This document shows, piece by piece, positions 25,009 to 34,918 of a stretch of 64,000 bases of DNA (position 1 is its first letter; every line of letters begins with the position of its first letter). This DNA comes from Vreelandella andesensis. Its GTDB lineage: Bacteria; Pseudomonadota; Gammaproteobacteria; Pseudomonadales; Halomonadaceae. Where the stretch lies: assembly GCF_003989795.1 (NCBI RefSeq), contig NZ_RZHG01000028.1, forward strand, positions 1-64,000. The letters are read 5' to 3'. The translations under genes and the position numbers were made by a program. The notes beneath the pieces are model-generated. The model was not told where the DNA came from, did not search any database, and saw nothing but the letters and a program-made list of their open reading frames with translations.

Positions 25009-27518
25009 TGGGTTTCCTCGTTAAGCAGTGCGCGTGGCGATGTTCGCCAAAGCTGCAGGGTTGGCAAGGCCGCAGCAAAAAGGGCAACGCTAAAGGCGGT
25101 GAGTAGCATGACCGCAATATCCAGGGGGAATAGCTGAAGTGGTAGCCGCCAACCGAAGGCGGCGACATTAATGACGGCTACTAGCAGCCAAGTAATCGTA
25201 ATGCCAAGGGGAATAGCCAACAGGCCAGTGATTAATGCTAGCCCTCCTAGCTGGATCAGCGGCAATAACGCAAGGGTGGCACGCGGGACGCCTAGCGCCC
25301 ATAGCGTAGCAAGTTGTCGTTGTCGCTGCTGTGCTTGGGCCAATAGGGTCGCTAGAAGTGCGAGTGCCGCTACCCCTAACGTTAAGCCATTCAATGCCCG
25401 GGTAATGCTGAAGGTGCGCTCGAAAATTTGCGTAGCTGCCTCTTTTATCTCTTGTTGGTTCACCAGGGTGTCAGGGGATAGGTCAAATTCCGTGCTCAGC
25501 GCTTGGCGAAATGCATCGGTATCAGCTTCACTGTGTAATACGATCCCTGTCGACGCTAGCTCTCCTTCAAAGCGTTGCATAAGCGTGTCAACGGTGACTA
25601 ATAGCTGTTGCTGAGGGTTGCCGTAATCTGGGTAAATGGCTGCCACTGTAAACCAAACAGCGCCTTGTAAGGTTTCAAGTAAAACGCTATCGCCTGGTTG
25701 AAGCGCTCGGGCTACTGCCATCTGTTCATTAATAAAGACGCTTTGCTGTGCAAGAGCTTCCCAAGCCCGTGGAATGCCATCAAATGTCTCAAGTAACGGC
25801 CATTGTGAGGTTAGCGTTGGCACCGTGCTAATACCGAAAACAGCAATGGAGCTGAGCAAGGCTGATTCATTAGCGTTGCGTTCATTTTCCATAGCAGAAT
25901 TAATAGCCAGCAACCTGGTGTTGCCCCGCGCGGTAGGCAGGGTTTCAAGTACTTCTGGCTGTGAGGTCAGCCACTCGTTGAGAGGGGTAAGTGTCGATGG
26001 GGTGGCATTGATGTAAAGCGGCGCCGCTAGTCGCTGATCTAACCACTCTAAAAACGTCAGACGAAACCCGCCTACCATGCTGCTAACGCCCAAATTAGTG
26101 GCAAGGGCAATTAATAGAGCCATCATTGCCAGAGATAAGCGGGGCAGCTGAAGTTGCATATCAGCAGCCAACCACTGGCCTAGTGGGCGGCGCCGCAGCA
26201 GCCGTTGTAACAGCTGCAGTAAGGCGTTAAGCGCTGGTGGCAAGCACAAGGCACAGGTAAAAAGTAACGCAGCGACCAAGCTGAAACTGACCACTAGCCC
26301 TTCACCCGCAGGAAGTAAGCTCAGACAAGTGGCTAAGCCTAACGTTATCGCTCCGGCTAGTCCGCCAGCCTGCAGCATTCGCATTAGCTGGCGCTGATAG
26401 CTAAATCGCCATGCGTAAGATTGCCCAAGAGCCAACACTTGCAATTTTGTGGCTCGCCACAGTACACCACTGCCTGCCAATAGTAAGCCGCCTAAGGTGA
26501 TGGCTACGCTGCCAAGCCAATAATGCCAGGGTAGTGCTAGCGAGCGCTGGACGTCAGCTTGGTACAGTGAGGAAAGTGTACTGGCCACATCAGGCAGTAA
26601 TTTGCCAGCTAGCCATAGGCCGCTTATTAGCCCTAAGGCAGCGCCAATCAGACCAAATAGCAGAAGTTCTAACAGAATGGCGAGGGTGATGGTTTTACCT
26701 GGCACGCCGAGGGCTCGAAATGTGCGCAGGGTTGTCATGCGCTGCTCCATGGCTAGCCCTAAGGCGGCTTGAACAATAAACAGGCCAACCACAAGCGACA
26801 GCAGCGCTAACGCGGTTAAGTTGAGATGAAAACTATCGGTTAGCTGTTCCGGTGAGGCCAGACTGGTTGCTCGAGTGAGACGATAGCCTTCCGGCGGTTG
26901 CGATAATGCGCCAGACGCGGTGACTAAACTAAGGGTGGCCTGCTCGCCAAAAAGCGCCCAGACAGCAGCAATATCCATCACCAGTGTGTTGGGGGGAAGG
27001 TCATTCCTTAGAGTCAATGGTGGTAGGCGCTGCTCACCAATGGATGGAGTTGCGCCGAGTGCCTGTTGGCGGTCAAGGCGAAAGACTTGCAACGTATCGG
27101 GGGAGAGTTGGGTTTGCCAAGGTGGCGAAATAAACTCGGTAAGCGACCCGCCGTTTGCAGTTGTACGACTGTTCCCATTTGAAGCAGGAAGTGTAAGCAG
27201 GTCGATGCCTAACACCGTTAACCGCGTATTCTCTATCGTCAGTGAGCTTTCAAGTAATGGCGATACGGGCAGGCCAGCCTGGCGTAATAAAAAGTAGTCA
27301 TCGATGCTAAGGGCGATGCCATCGCTACGGGCGAGTTGATCGGTTTCAAGGCTAAATAGCGCGTTAGCACGGGCATAGCTTTCTTTAGCAGTTGCGTTAA
27401 TCGCTTGAACGCTACTCCACAGCGCACTGGCCACCCAAAGACCTACTAACAGCATGGCGAGCTGACCAGGATGACGACGATAGTGGCTCAGAAGCGTGAG
27501 CACCACCCGTAATATCAT
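25005..27518 (-). CDS. FtsX/MacB-family ABC permease (fused AttF-AttG type)
   Basis: This 837-residue inner membrane protein has an N-terminal membrane anchor and large periplasmic domain, then paired FtsX-like permease blocks: three helices around residues 225-350, further helices and a second periplasmic domain, and a last three-helix block in the final 150 residues. The doubled architecture matches fused permeases of LolCDE/AttEFGH-like exporters. It sits between the ATPase and the lipoprotein, overlapping each by four bases. Family members act by mechanotransmission or lipoprotein-type extraction rather than ordinary transport. The cargo cannot be deduced. Confidence 0.85.
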   Translation of the reverse strand: MILRVVLTLLSHYRRHPGQLAMLLVGLWVASALWSSVQAINATAKESYARANALFSLETDQLARSDGIALSIDDYFLLRQAGLPVSPLLESSLTIENTRLTVLGIDLLTLPASNGNSRTTANGGSLTEFISPPWQTQLSPDTLQVFRLDRQQALGATPSIGEQRLPPLTLRNDLPPNTLVMDIAAVWALFGEQATLSLVTASGALSQPPEGYRLTRATSLASPEQLTDSFHLNLTALALLSLVVGLFIVQAALGLAMEQRMTTLRTFRALGVPGKTITLAILLELLLFGLIGAALGLISGLWLAGKLLPDVASTLSSLYQADVQRSLALPWHYWLGSVAITLGGLLLAGSGVLWRATKLQVLALGQSYAWRFSYQRQLMRMLQAGGLAGAITLGLATCLSLLPAGEGLVVSFSLVAALLFTCALCLPPALNALLQLLQRLLRRRPLGQWLAADMQLQLPRLSLAMMALLIALATNLGVSSMVGGFRLTFLEWLDQRLAAPLYINATPSTLTPLNEWLTSQPEVLETLPTARGNTRLLAINSAMENERNANESALLSSIAVFGISTVPTLTSQWPLLETFDGIPRAWEALAQQSVFINEQMAVARALQPGDSVLLETLQGAVWFTVAAIYPDYGNPQQQLLVTVDTLMQRFEGELASTGIVLHSEADTDAFRQALSTEFDLSPDTLVNQQEIKEAATQIFERTFSITRALNGLTLGVAALALLATLLAQAQQRQRQLATLWALGVPRATLALLPLIQLGGLALITGLLAIPLGITITWLLVAVINVAAFGWRLPLQLFPLDIAVMLLTAFSVALFAAALPTLQLWRTSPRALLNEETQ

Positions 27519-28180
27519 CGTTTCGTTTCCTTTAGACTGCCTAAGTGAAGATGAAACGTGCGATCCAGTGGTGCCGCGACTCGTGCACTATGAGTGACCA
27601 TTAATAGGGCGCACTGTGTTTCTTTAACCAAATCAAGCAGCAGTGCCAACACCGTATCGGCACTCTGCTCGTCAAGATTGCCGGTAGGTTCATCGGCCAG
27701 TAGTAACGAGGGGCGCACTGCCAGGGCACGACCGATTGCTAAGCGCTGCTGTTGGCCACCTGATAACTGCTCAGGGTAATGACGTTCACGACCGGCAAGC
27801 CCAAGTCGATCAAGCAGATAGGCACTCCATTCACCATCTTCTTTGTGGGCAAGCCGAGCTTGAAGCGTGAGGTTATCAATGACGTTTAGGCTTGGCACAA
27901 GGTGAAACTGCTGAAAGATAAGACCTAACTGTTGGCGGCGTAGTTTCGCGCGGGCGGGTTCATTTAACGATGAAAGTGATTGTTCGTCGATAACGACATG
28001 CCCTAGGTCTGGCGCTTCTAACCCGGCGGCGATGTGGAGCAAGGTTGATTTACCACTACCGGATTCGCCCATCAGCGCAAGGCTTTCTCCTCGGGCAAGG
28101 GTAAGGTTTATCTCATTAAGCACGAGTAACTGGCCCTGCGGGGTAGTGAACGTTTTGCTTACCTGCTGCAGGGCTAACAT
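27515..28180 (-). CDS. ABC transporter ATPase, LolD/MacB type (AttE-like)
   Basis: The 221-residue ATPase drives the adjacent permease. All motifs are present: Walker [11 protein letters not shown]-loop FQQFHL, signature [15 protein letters not shown], Walker [13 protein letters not shown] and switch H in MVTHS. The [10 protein letters not shown] form is typical of the LolD/MacB/FtsE branch. It is the first gene of the operon and overlaps the permease by four bases. The upstream 285 bases before lldD hold both divergent promoters. Confidence 0.92.
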   Translation of the reverse strand: MLALQQVSKTFTTPQGQLLVLNEINLTLARGESLALMGESGSGKSTLLHIAAGLEAPDLGHVVIDEQSLSSLNEPARAKLRRQQLGLIFQQFHLVPSLNVIDNLTLQARLAHKEDGEWSAYLLDRLGLAGRERHYPEQLSGGQQQRLAIGRALAVRPSLLLADEPTGNLDEQSADTVLALLLDLVKETQCALLMVTHSARVAAPLDRTFHLHLGSLKETKR

Positions 28181-28465
28181 ACCTATCTCCCGTTGACTAT
28201 TTCTCGTTGCAGAGACTCGGCACTATAGCAGAACTTTCAATACTTTCACTAAAGCTGTATAAGAATATTATCTTGTACAGCATTTACAATATGCCTGTTT
28301 AGCAAATGATAGTCGAGCAGCTAAATTAGGGAATGTCAGGCATTTTCAGGCCCGAACGTGGCTCAAAAGAGCGGCAAAGAATATTTACTTGTGCAGTGTT
28401 CGAGAACAAGATAGAGATCGTCTGTTTTAGATGTATATGAGAATAATATCTATTGAGGGTGCGTT

Positions 28466-29635
28466 ATGCCGATCTACACCAACATTGAAGACCTTCGCCG
28501 CCATTATGTTCGCCGTACGCCCAAAATGTTTTATGACTACGCTGAGTCGGGCAGTTGGACAGAGCAAACCTTCCGCGAAAATACCAGTGACTTCCAGCAT
28601 ATTCATTTGAAACAGCGCGTGGCAGTCGATATGTCAGGGCGCTCTACGCGAAGTACGATGATAGGCGAAGATGTAGCCATGCCGGTGGCGCTGGCACCCG
28701 TGGGGCTAACGGGAATGCAATCGGCGGATGGTGAGATTAAGGCAGCACGGGCGGCTGAAAAGTTCGGTGTGCCGTTTACACTTTCTACCATGTCGATTTG
28801 CTCAATTGAGGATGTCGCGGAACACACGACGCAACCGTTCTGGTTCCAAGTGTATACATTGAAAGATGATGATTTCATGCGCCGCTTGTTTGAACGAGCT
28901 AAAGCGGTTAACTGTTCTGCTGTTGTGGTGACCGTTGATTTACAAGTGCTCGGACAGCGTCACAAAGACCTCAAAAATGGGCTCTCCGCACCGCCTAAAT
29001 TGACTGCCAAGTCGATTGCTAACATGGCGACGAAAATTCCTTGGGGTTTGGAGATGCTGAAAACCAAACGTCGCTCATTTGGCAATATTGTAGGGCACGC
29101 CAAAGGGGTTACGGACCCTTCTTCATTGTCAGCGTGGACAGCGGAGGCGTTTGACGTTTCGCTAGACTGGAAGCGCATTGCTCAGTTTAAGGCGTGGTGG
29201 GGCGGTAAGCTGATTGTGAAGGGCATCATGACTCCCGAGGATGCGCGCTGTGCTGTGGAAATAGGCGCTGATGCAATCATTGTTTCTAACCATGGTGGTC
29301 GTCAGCTTGATGGCGCAATGAGTTCCATTCGCATGCTAACAAGTATTATGGATGAGGTGGGCAACGAGATAGAAGTGCATCTTGACTCCGGTATCCGTTC
29401 GGGGCAAGACGTACTGAAAGCGTTGGCGCTGGGTGCTAAAGGAACCTACATTGGACGCGCTTTCACCTATGGCTTGGGAGCCGCTGGTGAAGAAGGCGTT
29501 ACTAAGGCACTGCAAATTATACATAAAGAGCTTGATACGACCATGGCGTTATGTGGCGAAACTGACGTTAGCCGCTTGGGTCCTCACAACCTTTATGTGC
29601 CGAATGGTTTTGCTGATCCCACTGTAAAACTCTAA
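28466..29635 (+). CDS. lldD: L-lactate dehydrogenase (FMN, quinone-linked) or related 2-hydroxyacid oxidase
   Basis: The 389-residue flavoprotein oxidises L-lactate to pyruvate and feeds electrons to the quinone pool at the inner membrane. The FMN-dependent alpha-hydroxyacid dehydrogenase signature SNHGGRQLD carries the catalytic histidine, with the substrate arginine following. Other conserved parts are FWFQVYTLKD, TVDLQVLGQRHKDLKNG and VHLDSGIRSGQDVLKAL. Length and colinearity fit LldD; a close relative acting on another 2-hydroxyacid cannot be excluded. It stands alone, with a strong terminator behind it. Confidence 0.88.
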   Translation: MPIYTNIEDLRRHYVRRTPKMFYDYAESGSWTEQTFRENTSDFQHIHLKQRVAVDMSGRSTRSTMIGEDVAMPVALAPVGLTGMQSADGEIKAARAAEKFGVPFTLSTMSICSIEDVAEHTTQPFWFQVYTLKDDDFMRRLFERAKAVNCSAVVVTVDLQVLGQRHKDLKNGLSAPPKLTAKSIANMATKIPWGLEMLKTKRRSFGNIVGHAKGVTDPSSLSAWTAEAFDVSLDWKRIAQFKAWWGGKLIVKGIMTPEDARCAVEIGADAIIVSNHGGRQLDGAMSSIRMLTSIMDEVGNEIEVHLDSGIRSGQDVLKALALGAKGTYIGRAFTYGLGAAGEEGVTKALQIIHKELDTTMALCGETDVSRLGPHNLYVPNGFADPTVKL

Positions 29636-29677
29636 GCCTTATCTCCTTAGACCTATTTTATATTTTACGCATTAAAA

Positions 29678-29703
29678 AGGGTGCCTGAATGGCACCCTCT
29701 CTT
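29678..29703 (+). terminator. Terminator after lldD
   Basis: AGGGTGCC, five-base loop, GGCACCCT followed by CTCTTT. It lies 43 bases after the lldD stop, between convergent genes, and may also help stop cydB transcription. Confidence 0.75.
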
Positions 29704-29787
29704 TGTTTCAATGAACTGCAGTCCTAAGCTCAATTGTGTCTTGTGAAAAGCAATCGATGAGTAAAGCAATCGATAAATAGTGAGGCG

Positions 29788-30786
29788 TCAGTGGTAGCCT
29801 TCGCCCACTTTTACCTTTCCACGGAACACCCAATAGGTCCAGGCGGTGTACGCTAACACGATAGGGATAACAAACAGCATACCGATCAGCAAAAATAACT
29901 GTGACTCCGGTGCAGAGGCGGCATCCCAAATCGTATAGTTAGGCGGTACGATAACGGGCCACTTGCTGGCGATGAGACCTAGATAGGTGAAAATAAACAG
30001 GCCTAGCGTGGCAACAAAGGGCAAGCCTTCCTGCTGGCGCTTTACCGACCGATAAAGAACGCCTGCGCACGCCAGAGCGAGAAGCGGCAGGATACCAATA
30101 ATGTGTATTTTGGTTAGCCAGCGCTCCATTACTTCAGGGCTTATGATCGGTGTCCAAAGGCTGACAATGCCGAATACCACCAATACCGCTAGCAGCAGTT
30201 TTGGTGTGATTTTGTAAGCCCACTGTTGAACATGGCCCTCTGACTTCAGGATCAGCCACGTAGAGCCAAGCAGTGCATAGCCTGCCATTAGGCCAAGCCC
30301 TGTCAAAACAGTGAAGGGCGTTAACCAATCCAGAGCGCCACCGACATAGCGAAAATCTTCAACGGCAAACCCTTGAATGTAAGCGCCGACGACGGCGCCT
30401 TGTGCAAAAGTGGCAATGGCAGAGCCCCAGCAAAATGCACGGTTCCACCAGCGGCGATTTTTCTTCGACTTGAAGCGAAATTCAAACGAGATGCCGCGAA
30501 AAATTAAGCCAGCCAACATTAGGAATACACCAATGTAGAGAGCGGGCAAAAAGACGGAATAGACTAAGGGAAAGGCGCCAAGTAGGCCTGCGCCACCTAA
30601 TACCAGCCAAGTCTCATTACCATCCCACACGGGGGCAACAGAATTCATCATCACATCTCTGGACTCTTCATCGGGTGCGAAGGGAAATAAAATACCCAGC
30701 CCCAGATCAAAGCCGTCCATCAAGACGTACATAATGACGCCAAAACCAATAATGCCGGCCCAGATGAGTGAAAGATCAATGCTCAT
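29788..30786 (-). CDS. cydB: Cytochrome bd-type quinol oxidase subunit II (CioB-like)
   Basis: The 332-residue membrane protein is subunit II of a bd-type quinol oxidase that reduces oxygen to water without proton pumping. It has about eight helices. Characteristic segments are MDGFDLGLGILFPF and VWDGNETWLVLGG near the N-terminus and the C-terminal SQLFLLIGMLF...TYWVFRGKV region. It overlaps subunit I by four bases. Shorter length and sequence suit the cyanide-insensitive (Cio) subgroup. Confidence 0.93.
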   Translation of the reverse strand: MSIDLSLIWAGIIGFGVIMYVLMDGFDLGLGILFPFAPDEESRDVMMNSVAPVWDGNETWLVLGGAGLLGAFPLVYSVFLPALYIGVFLMLAGLIFRGISFEFRFKSKKNRRWWNRAFCWGSAIATFAQGAVVGAYIQGFAVEDFRYVGGALDWLTPFTVLTGLGLMAGYALLGSTWLILKSEGHVQQWAYKITPKLLLAVLVVFGIVSLWTPIISPEVMERWLTKIHIIGILPLLALACAGVLYRSVKRQQEGLPFVATLGLFIFTYLGLIASKWPVIVPPNYTIWDAASAPESQLFLLIGMLFVIPIVLAYTAWTYWVFRGKVKVGEGYH

Positions 30787-32192
30787 GCGTTGGCTCCTTC
30801 TAAGTCATCATCAAAGGGGGTGTGTGCCGCAGAGAACGGCCGTTTTGGACGCCCAACTTCACCTTCAACTTCTGTTTGGGTTTCTTTCATACCATTTCGA
30901 ACAACACGAGTGAGGTAATAAATCCCGGTTAAAAACACCACGCTGTAAACGGCGATATAACCAATTAAGGTAAACAGCGCCATACCACCGGTTAGGGAGG
31001 GCGTTAACCCTTCAGCATGGGTCATAACGCCATATACTAACCAAGGTGCACGTCCTGATTCGGTAACAACCCAGCCACCTAGAACCGCTAGGAAGGGCGA
31101 TATAATCATGAAGGTAAGCGTTTTTAAGAAAAGCGGGTTTTCATAGACACGCCCTTTTCGACGCAGAAACAACCCAGTCAGTGCAACGGCAATCATCAGT
31201 AAGCCAAGGCCGACCATGACGCGGAACGCCCAAAATACAATCATGACGGGAGGCTGCTCTTCTGCGGGAGCAGCGTTAAGCCCGGGCACTTCGCCATCTG
31301 CACGGTGAGTCAGGATCAAGCTGGCAAGGTTGGGAATGCCAATTTCAAAGCGATTGGCCTGGGCATCTTGATCTGGAATGGCGAAGAGCAGGAGTGGAAC
31401 GTTGGTTTGCGTTTCCCAGTTACCTTCCATAGCGGCTACTTTCATTGGCTGATGTTCTAAGGTGTTCAAACCGTGGAAGTCACCGACCACTGCTTGAGCA
31501 GGCGCCAAGATCAGCAGTAACCATAAACACATGGAAAGTGCTTTTTTATTAGCTTCTACATCGCGCTTACGCAGCAAGAACCAGGCGCTAACACCCGCAA
31601 CCACGAAGCCACCGGTTAGGAAGGACGCCATGCCCATGTGAACGAAGCGATACCAGAAGGAAGGATTAAACAGGGCTTCCATCCAAGAGGTAATATGGAA
31701 CCGGCCGTCAATCAGCTCAAAACCTGCCGGGGTTTGCATCCAGCTGTTAGCTGAAAGTATCCAGAAAGAGGATATAAAGGTGCCCACCGCTACCATAATA
31801 GCCGCAAATAAATGCACCCCTTCAGGCACTTTATTACGGCCAAATAGCAGCACACCCAAAAAAGCGGCTTCTAAGAAAAAGGCCGTCACTACTTCATAGC
31901 TGAGAACAGGACCTAAGAAGTTAGACGTTGCGTAGGCGAAGTTGCTCCAGTTGGTACCAAACTGGAACGACATAACGATGCCCGATACGACACCCATACC
32001 AAACACAACGGCAAACACTTTTGTCCAGAAAAGCGCCAAGCGATCCCAAGCAGGATTTTCCGTTTTGTAAAATAGCCCATGCAGCAGCGCAATGTAGGAA
32101 GCCAGCCCGATGGTAAACACCGGGAAAATGGCATGAAAGGAAACAACAAAGGCGAACTGAAGCCTTGAAAGCAACAGGGGATCTAATTCCAT
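30783..32192 (-). CDS. cydA: Cytochrome bd-type quinol oxidase subunit I (CioA-like)
   Basis: The 469-residue heme-carrying subunit oxidises quinol. The N-terminal histidine in FVVSFHAIFP and the one in RFVHMGMAS are the expected heme ligands; GRAPW corresponds to the GRQPW motif and KVAAMEGNWE to the quinol-loop lysine and glutamate. The quinol loop is short, as in the cyanide-insensitive oxidases (CIO) rather than E. coli CydA. A strong ribosome site (GGAGG) precedes the ATG at 32192. No cydX or cydDC is nearby. It gives the cell respiration at low oxygen or under heme-copper oxidase inhibition. Confidence 0.94.
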   Translation of the reverse strand: MELDPLLLSRLQFAFVVSFHAIFPVFTIGLASYIALLHGLFYKTENPAWDRLALFWTKVFAVVFGMGVVSGIVMSFQFGTNWSNFAYATSNFLGPVLSYEVVTAFFLEAAFLGVLLFGRNKVPEGVHLFAAIMVAVGTFISSFWILSANSWMQTPAGFELIDGRFHITSWMEALFNPSFWYRFVHMGMASFLTGGFVVAGVSAWFLLRKRDVEANKKALSMCLWLLLILAPAQAVVGDFHGLNTLEHQPMKVAAMEGNWETQTNVPLLLFAIPDQDAQANRFEIGIPNLASLILTHRADGEVPGLNAAPAEEQPPVMIVFWAFRVMVGLGLLMIAVALTGLFLRRKGRVYENPLFLKTLTFMIISPFLAVLGGWVVTESGRAPWLVYGVMTHAEGLTPSLTGGMALFTLIGYIAVYSVVFLTGIYYLTRVVRNGMKETQTEVEGEVGRPKRPFSAAHTPFDDDLEGANA

Positions 32193-32523
32193 GGCGACCT
32201 CCTAGATCGTGTGACACGAAAACACTGAAAATCAGTTTTGTCGCAGGAGCTATATTTTTTTAATGGCTTTGGCTGTATTTCTTTGCTCATTGATAATAGT
32301 TGAAACTATTCTGCGACGTAAGTTGAAAGTACCCAATGACGCAGGGCGTATTGTCGCATCGCTACTGTCCGTCAATGTTTTTATGAATCCGTTTTTATGA
32401 TTATGTCTTGCGAAATTACGCAGGGCTTTCTAGCGTTGCGTGCCGGCTGTGATTCTGCTGACAAATGTAACTTTGCTTACAAACTTTGCTAAGCTAGCAA
32501 ACTGTTTTTTGCTGGCACCTTCT
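32193..32523. other. Divergent intergenic region between cydA and the hydrolase gene
   Basis: About 330 bases hold the promoters of both genes. TTGATAATAGTTGAA near 32289 loosely resembles an FNR/ANR site in its left half only. Nothing else could be supported. Confidence 0.5.
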
Positions 32524-33537
32524 ATGTCTCCATTTCAATCTTCGTTTCCATTCCGATCTTCACGCTGGCTGCCAGGTGGGCATTTACAAACGCTCTATAG
32601 CTCGCTATGTCGAACATCGCCTCAGTTGCATCGTCGTCGGGAGCGGATGACGCTTCAAGATGGTGATTTTATGGATGTGGATTGGTTTGGGCCTGAAGAA
32701 GGGTCGGAGCATTGCGTGCTGTTGCTTCATGGCCTAACTGGAAGCTCGTCGTCACTGTATATTCTCGGGCAACAGCAAGCGTTAGCGGCGCGGGGTTTGC
32801 AGAGCGTAGCCGTGAATTGGCGTGGTTGCTCTGGTGAGCCAAACCACCGTGCAAGGGGATATCACTCAGGGGTGAGTGAGGACCTGGCTGATGTGGTTAA
32901 TCAACTAGCGGCACGCTATCCAACCAAACTGTTGACCGCGATTGGCTACTCACTGGGTGGCAATGTGTTGCTAAAATATTTGGGCGAAGAGGGTAGCCAT
33001 ACTCCGTTGAGGGGGGCTGTCGCTGTTTCAGTGCCTTTTCGGCTGGACCACTGTGCGGATCGAATAAGCAAAGGTTTTTCCAGAATTTATCAAGCACGTT
33101 TTATGCGAGATCTTCGGCGCTATGTTGAGCATAAGCAGTGTGCCTTCTCACACCAAGGGCGTCGTGAGGAGCTGGCGCGTTTAGCATCGCTTGAAACATT
33201 GGAAGGGATGACGACGTTTTGGGACTTTGATGGCCGTGTCACTGCGCCATTGCATGGCTTTGAAAGTGCCGAGGACTACTACCAACGCTGTAGCAGTGCT
33301 TTCTTTGTGGAACACTTGCGTATTCCAACGCTTATTATCCATGCACAAGATGATCCTTTTATCTATCCGCAGAGCGTGCCGCACGCCGAAACCCTGCCAA
33401 GCCATGTCACATTGGAGCTTCATGCCACGGGTGGTCATGTCGGATTTATAGAGGGGTCTCCATGGAGGCCGCGTTATTATCTTGAGTACCGGTTGCCAGA
33501 TTGGCTGCAATCGCAGGATTTCAGTCAGCATAATTAA
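32524..33537 (+). CDS. Alpha/beta-hydrolase, YheT family
   Basis: The 337-residue product opens with the family hallmark RSSRWLPGGHLQTLY, then an alpha/beta-hydrolase core: oxyanion region LLLHGLTGSS, nucleophile elbow GYSLGGN, acid in HAQDDPFI and catalytic histidine in GGHVGFIEG. YheT-like proteins are predicted esterases; the substrate is unknown. The ATG at 32524 is taken because residues encoded upstream from 32440 do not resemble the family. It lies just before an aldo-keto reductase gene in the same direction. Confidence 0.85.
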   Translation: MSPFQSSFPFRSSRWLPGGHLQTLYSSLCRTSPQLHRRRERMTLQDGDFMDVDWFGPEEGSEHCVLLLHGLTGSSSSLYILGQQQALAARGLQSVAVNWRGCSGEPNHRARGYHSGVSEDLADVVNQLAARYPTKLLTAIGYSLGGNVLLKYLGEEGSHTPLRGAVAVSVPFRLDHCADRISKGFSRIYQARFMRDLRRYVEHKQCAFSHQGRREELARLASLETLEGMTTFWDFDGRVTAPLHGFESAEDYYQRCSSAFFVEHLRIPTLIIHAQDDPFIYPQSVPHAETLPSHVTLELHATGGHVGFIEGSPWRPRYYLEYRLPDWLQSQDFSQHN

Positions 33538-33559
33538 CGTCAATGACCTAGAGGTCGCT

Positions 33560-34567
33560 ATGTCCGCCTTTTTTGAACGATTAAACGACGTTTCATCTCC
33601 TCGTATTGGCCTGGGGTGCATGAACCTGTCACACGGCTATGGTCAGTATGTGCCGGAAACAGAGGCACTTCGGGTATTAGAAGAAGCATTTGAAATGGGG
33701 TACCGCCATTTTGATACGGCAACGCTCTATGGCGGAACGGCAAATGAACGGCTGCTTGGATTCGCTTTAAAGAAAATCAGGCATCAACTGTTTCTTGCCA
33801 GTAAGTGTGGAATGGCTCTGGATGCTGAAACGGGCAAGCGTGTGATCGATGGGCGTCCTGGCACGTTGCGTCGCCAGTGTGAAGAAAGCCTGACACGACT
33901 GGAAACCGATTATCTGGATATTTACTATCTGCATCGTCTTGATCGCAGCGTCCCTATTGAAGAGAGCGTAGGGGCGTTAGGTAGATTGGTGGAAGAAGGC
34001 AAAATTGGCTCGGTTGGTTTATCGGAGGTATCGGCAGAGACACTACGCAGAGGTAATGCGGAATATCCCGTTGCAGCAGTACAGTCAGAATACTCACTGT
34101 GGACACGTAACCCTGACATTGCACTCAAGGAGGTGTGTCTAGAGTTAAATACGGCGTTAGTGGCGTTTAGCCCGCTTGGGCGTGGCTTTTTGACGGGGGC
34201 AGTGGAAGAGAGTACGCAGTTTTCAACAGGCGATATGCGCGCCGTAATGCCTCGCTTTAGTGAAGAAAATCTATCTCACAATTTATCTTTGCTGAAGGAT
34301 ATTAAGGCAATTGCTCGTCGCCTTGAGATTTCCCCGGCACAGTTGGCGCTGGCATGGCTAAAAGCCCAGGGTAGTCATGTTATTCCCATTCCTGGTTCCT
34401 GCTCAGTGGCGCACATACGCGAGAATTTACGCGCTGAAACGATTACTTTGGATGAGGCAACAGTGGCTCAGCTCAACGGCATGATGTTGCCAAACCAGGT
34501 CGCTGGCGCTCGTTACAGCGATGCACAACAAGTCGATATTGATACTGAAAACTTTCCGGAGCAATAA
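33560..34567 (+). CDS. Aldo-keto reductase
   Basis: The 335-residue product is a (beta/alpha)8-barrel NADPH-dependent carbonyl reductase. The catalytic tetrad is visible: D and Y in HFDTATLYGG, K in LASKCGM and H in YYLHRLD. The NADPH-binding end is IPIPGSCSVAHIRENL. The sequence resembles the YajO/IolS-like branch. The ATG at 33560 is chosen because an earlier opening at 33482 lies within the preceding gene. It follows the YheT-type hydrolase by about 20 bases and is probably co-transcribed. The substrate is not predictable. Confidence 0.88.
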   Translation: MSAFFERLNDVSSPRIGLGCMNLSHGYGQYVPETEALRVLEEAFEMGYRHFDTATLYGGTANERLLGFALKKIRHQLFLASKCGMALDAETGKRVIDGRPGTLRRQCEESLTRLETDYLDIYYLHRLDRSVPIEESVGALGRLVEEGKIGSVGLSEVSAETLRRGNAEYPVAAVQSEYSLWTRNPDIALKEVCLELNTALVAFSPLGRGFLTGAVEESTQFSTGDMRAVMPRFSEENLSHNLSLLKDIKAIARRLEISPAQLALAWLKAQGSHVIPIPGSCSVAHIRENLRAETITLDEATVAQLNGMMLPNQVAGARYSDAQQVDIDTENFPEQ

Positions 34568-34698
34568 GGAAACGGGTGGTGTTAGGGAAGCATAACGGGG
34601 ACATAGACATTATTTACTAAAGCCCGTTGCTTTCTTTCCACTCAGGGCTATTATTCGCTATCGATGGCGATATTGTTAGCCTACTAAGGAGCACTGCC

Positions 34699-34863
34699 AT
34701 GTTGAAGGGTCTAATTATTTGTTTTGCAGTGCTATTCGCTCAGCTAGCAGTGCTGAGCATGATAGACGCACGTTTCTACAACGCTCAGGATGCACGGCAG
34801 GCAGCCACAACCCAACAACCGCCTCACAAAGATGAGGATGACGATAACGCTTTGCCCTCATAA
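34699..34863 (+). CDS. Small single-helix membrane protein, 54 residues
   Basis: Not recognised. The ATG at 34699 has AGGAG seven bases upstream, which makes it a credible gene. The first 22 residues form one hydrophobic helix (LKGLIICFAVLFAQLAVLSM) and the rest is polar and acidic, ending DEDDDN. Probably a bitopic inner membrane protein with a short charged tail. It stands alone between the aldo-keto reductase and a convergent hydrolase gene. Confidence 0.6.
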   Translation: MLKGLIICFAVLFAQLAVLSMIDARFYNAQDARQAATTQQPPHKDEDDDNALPS

Positions 34864-34872
34864 AATAACAAG

Positions 34873-34901
34873 CGGCGATGGACAGCTACTTGCCCATCGC
34901 C
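34873..34901. terminator. Hairpin between convergent genes
   Basis: CGGCGATGG and CCATCGCCG form a nine-base-pair stem with an 11-base loop. There is no adjacent T-run, so termination is likely but unproven; it could serve both convergent genes. Confidence 0.5.
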
Positions 34902-34918
34902 GATGTTATGTAGATGTT

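Noticed and set aside
32280..32310. FNR/ANR box upstream of cydA
   Set aside because: TTGAT is present, but the right half reads GTTGAA rather than ATCAA.
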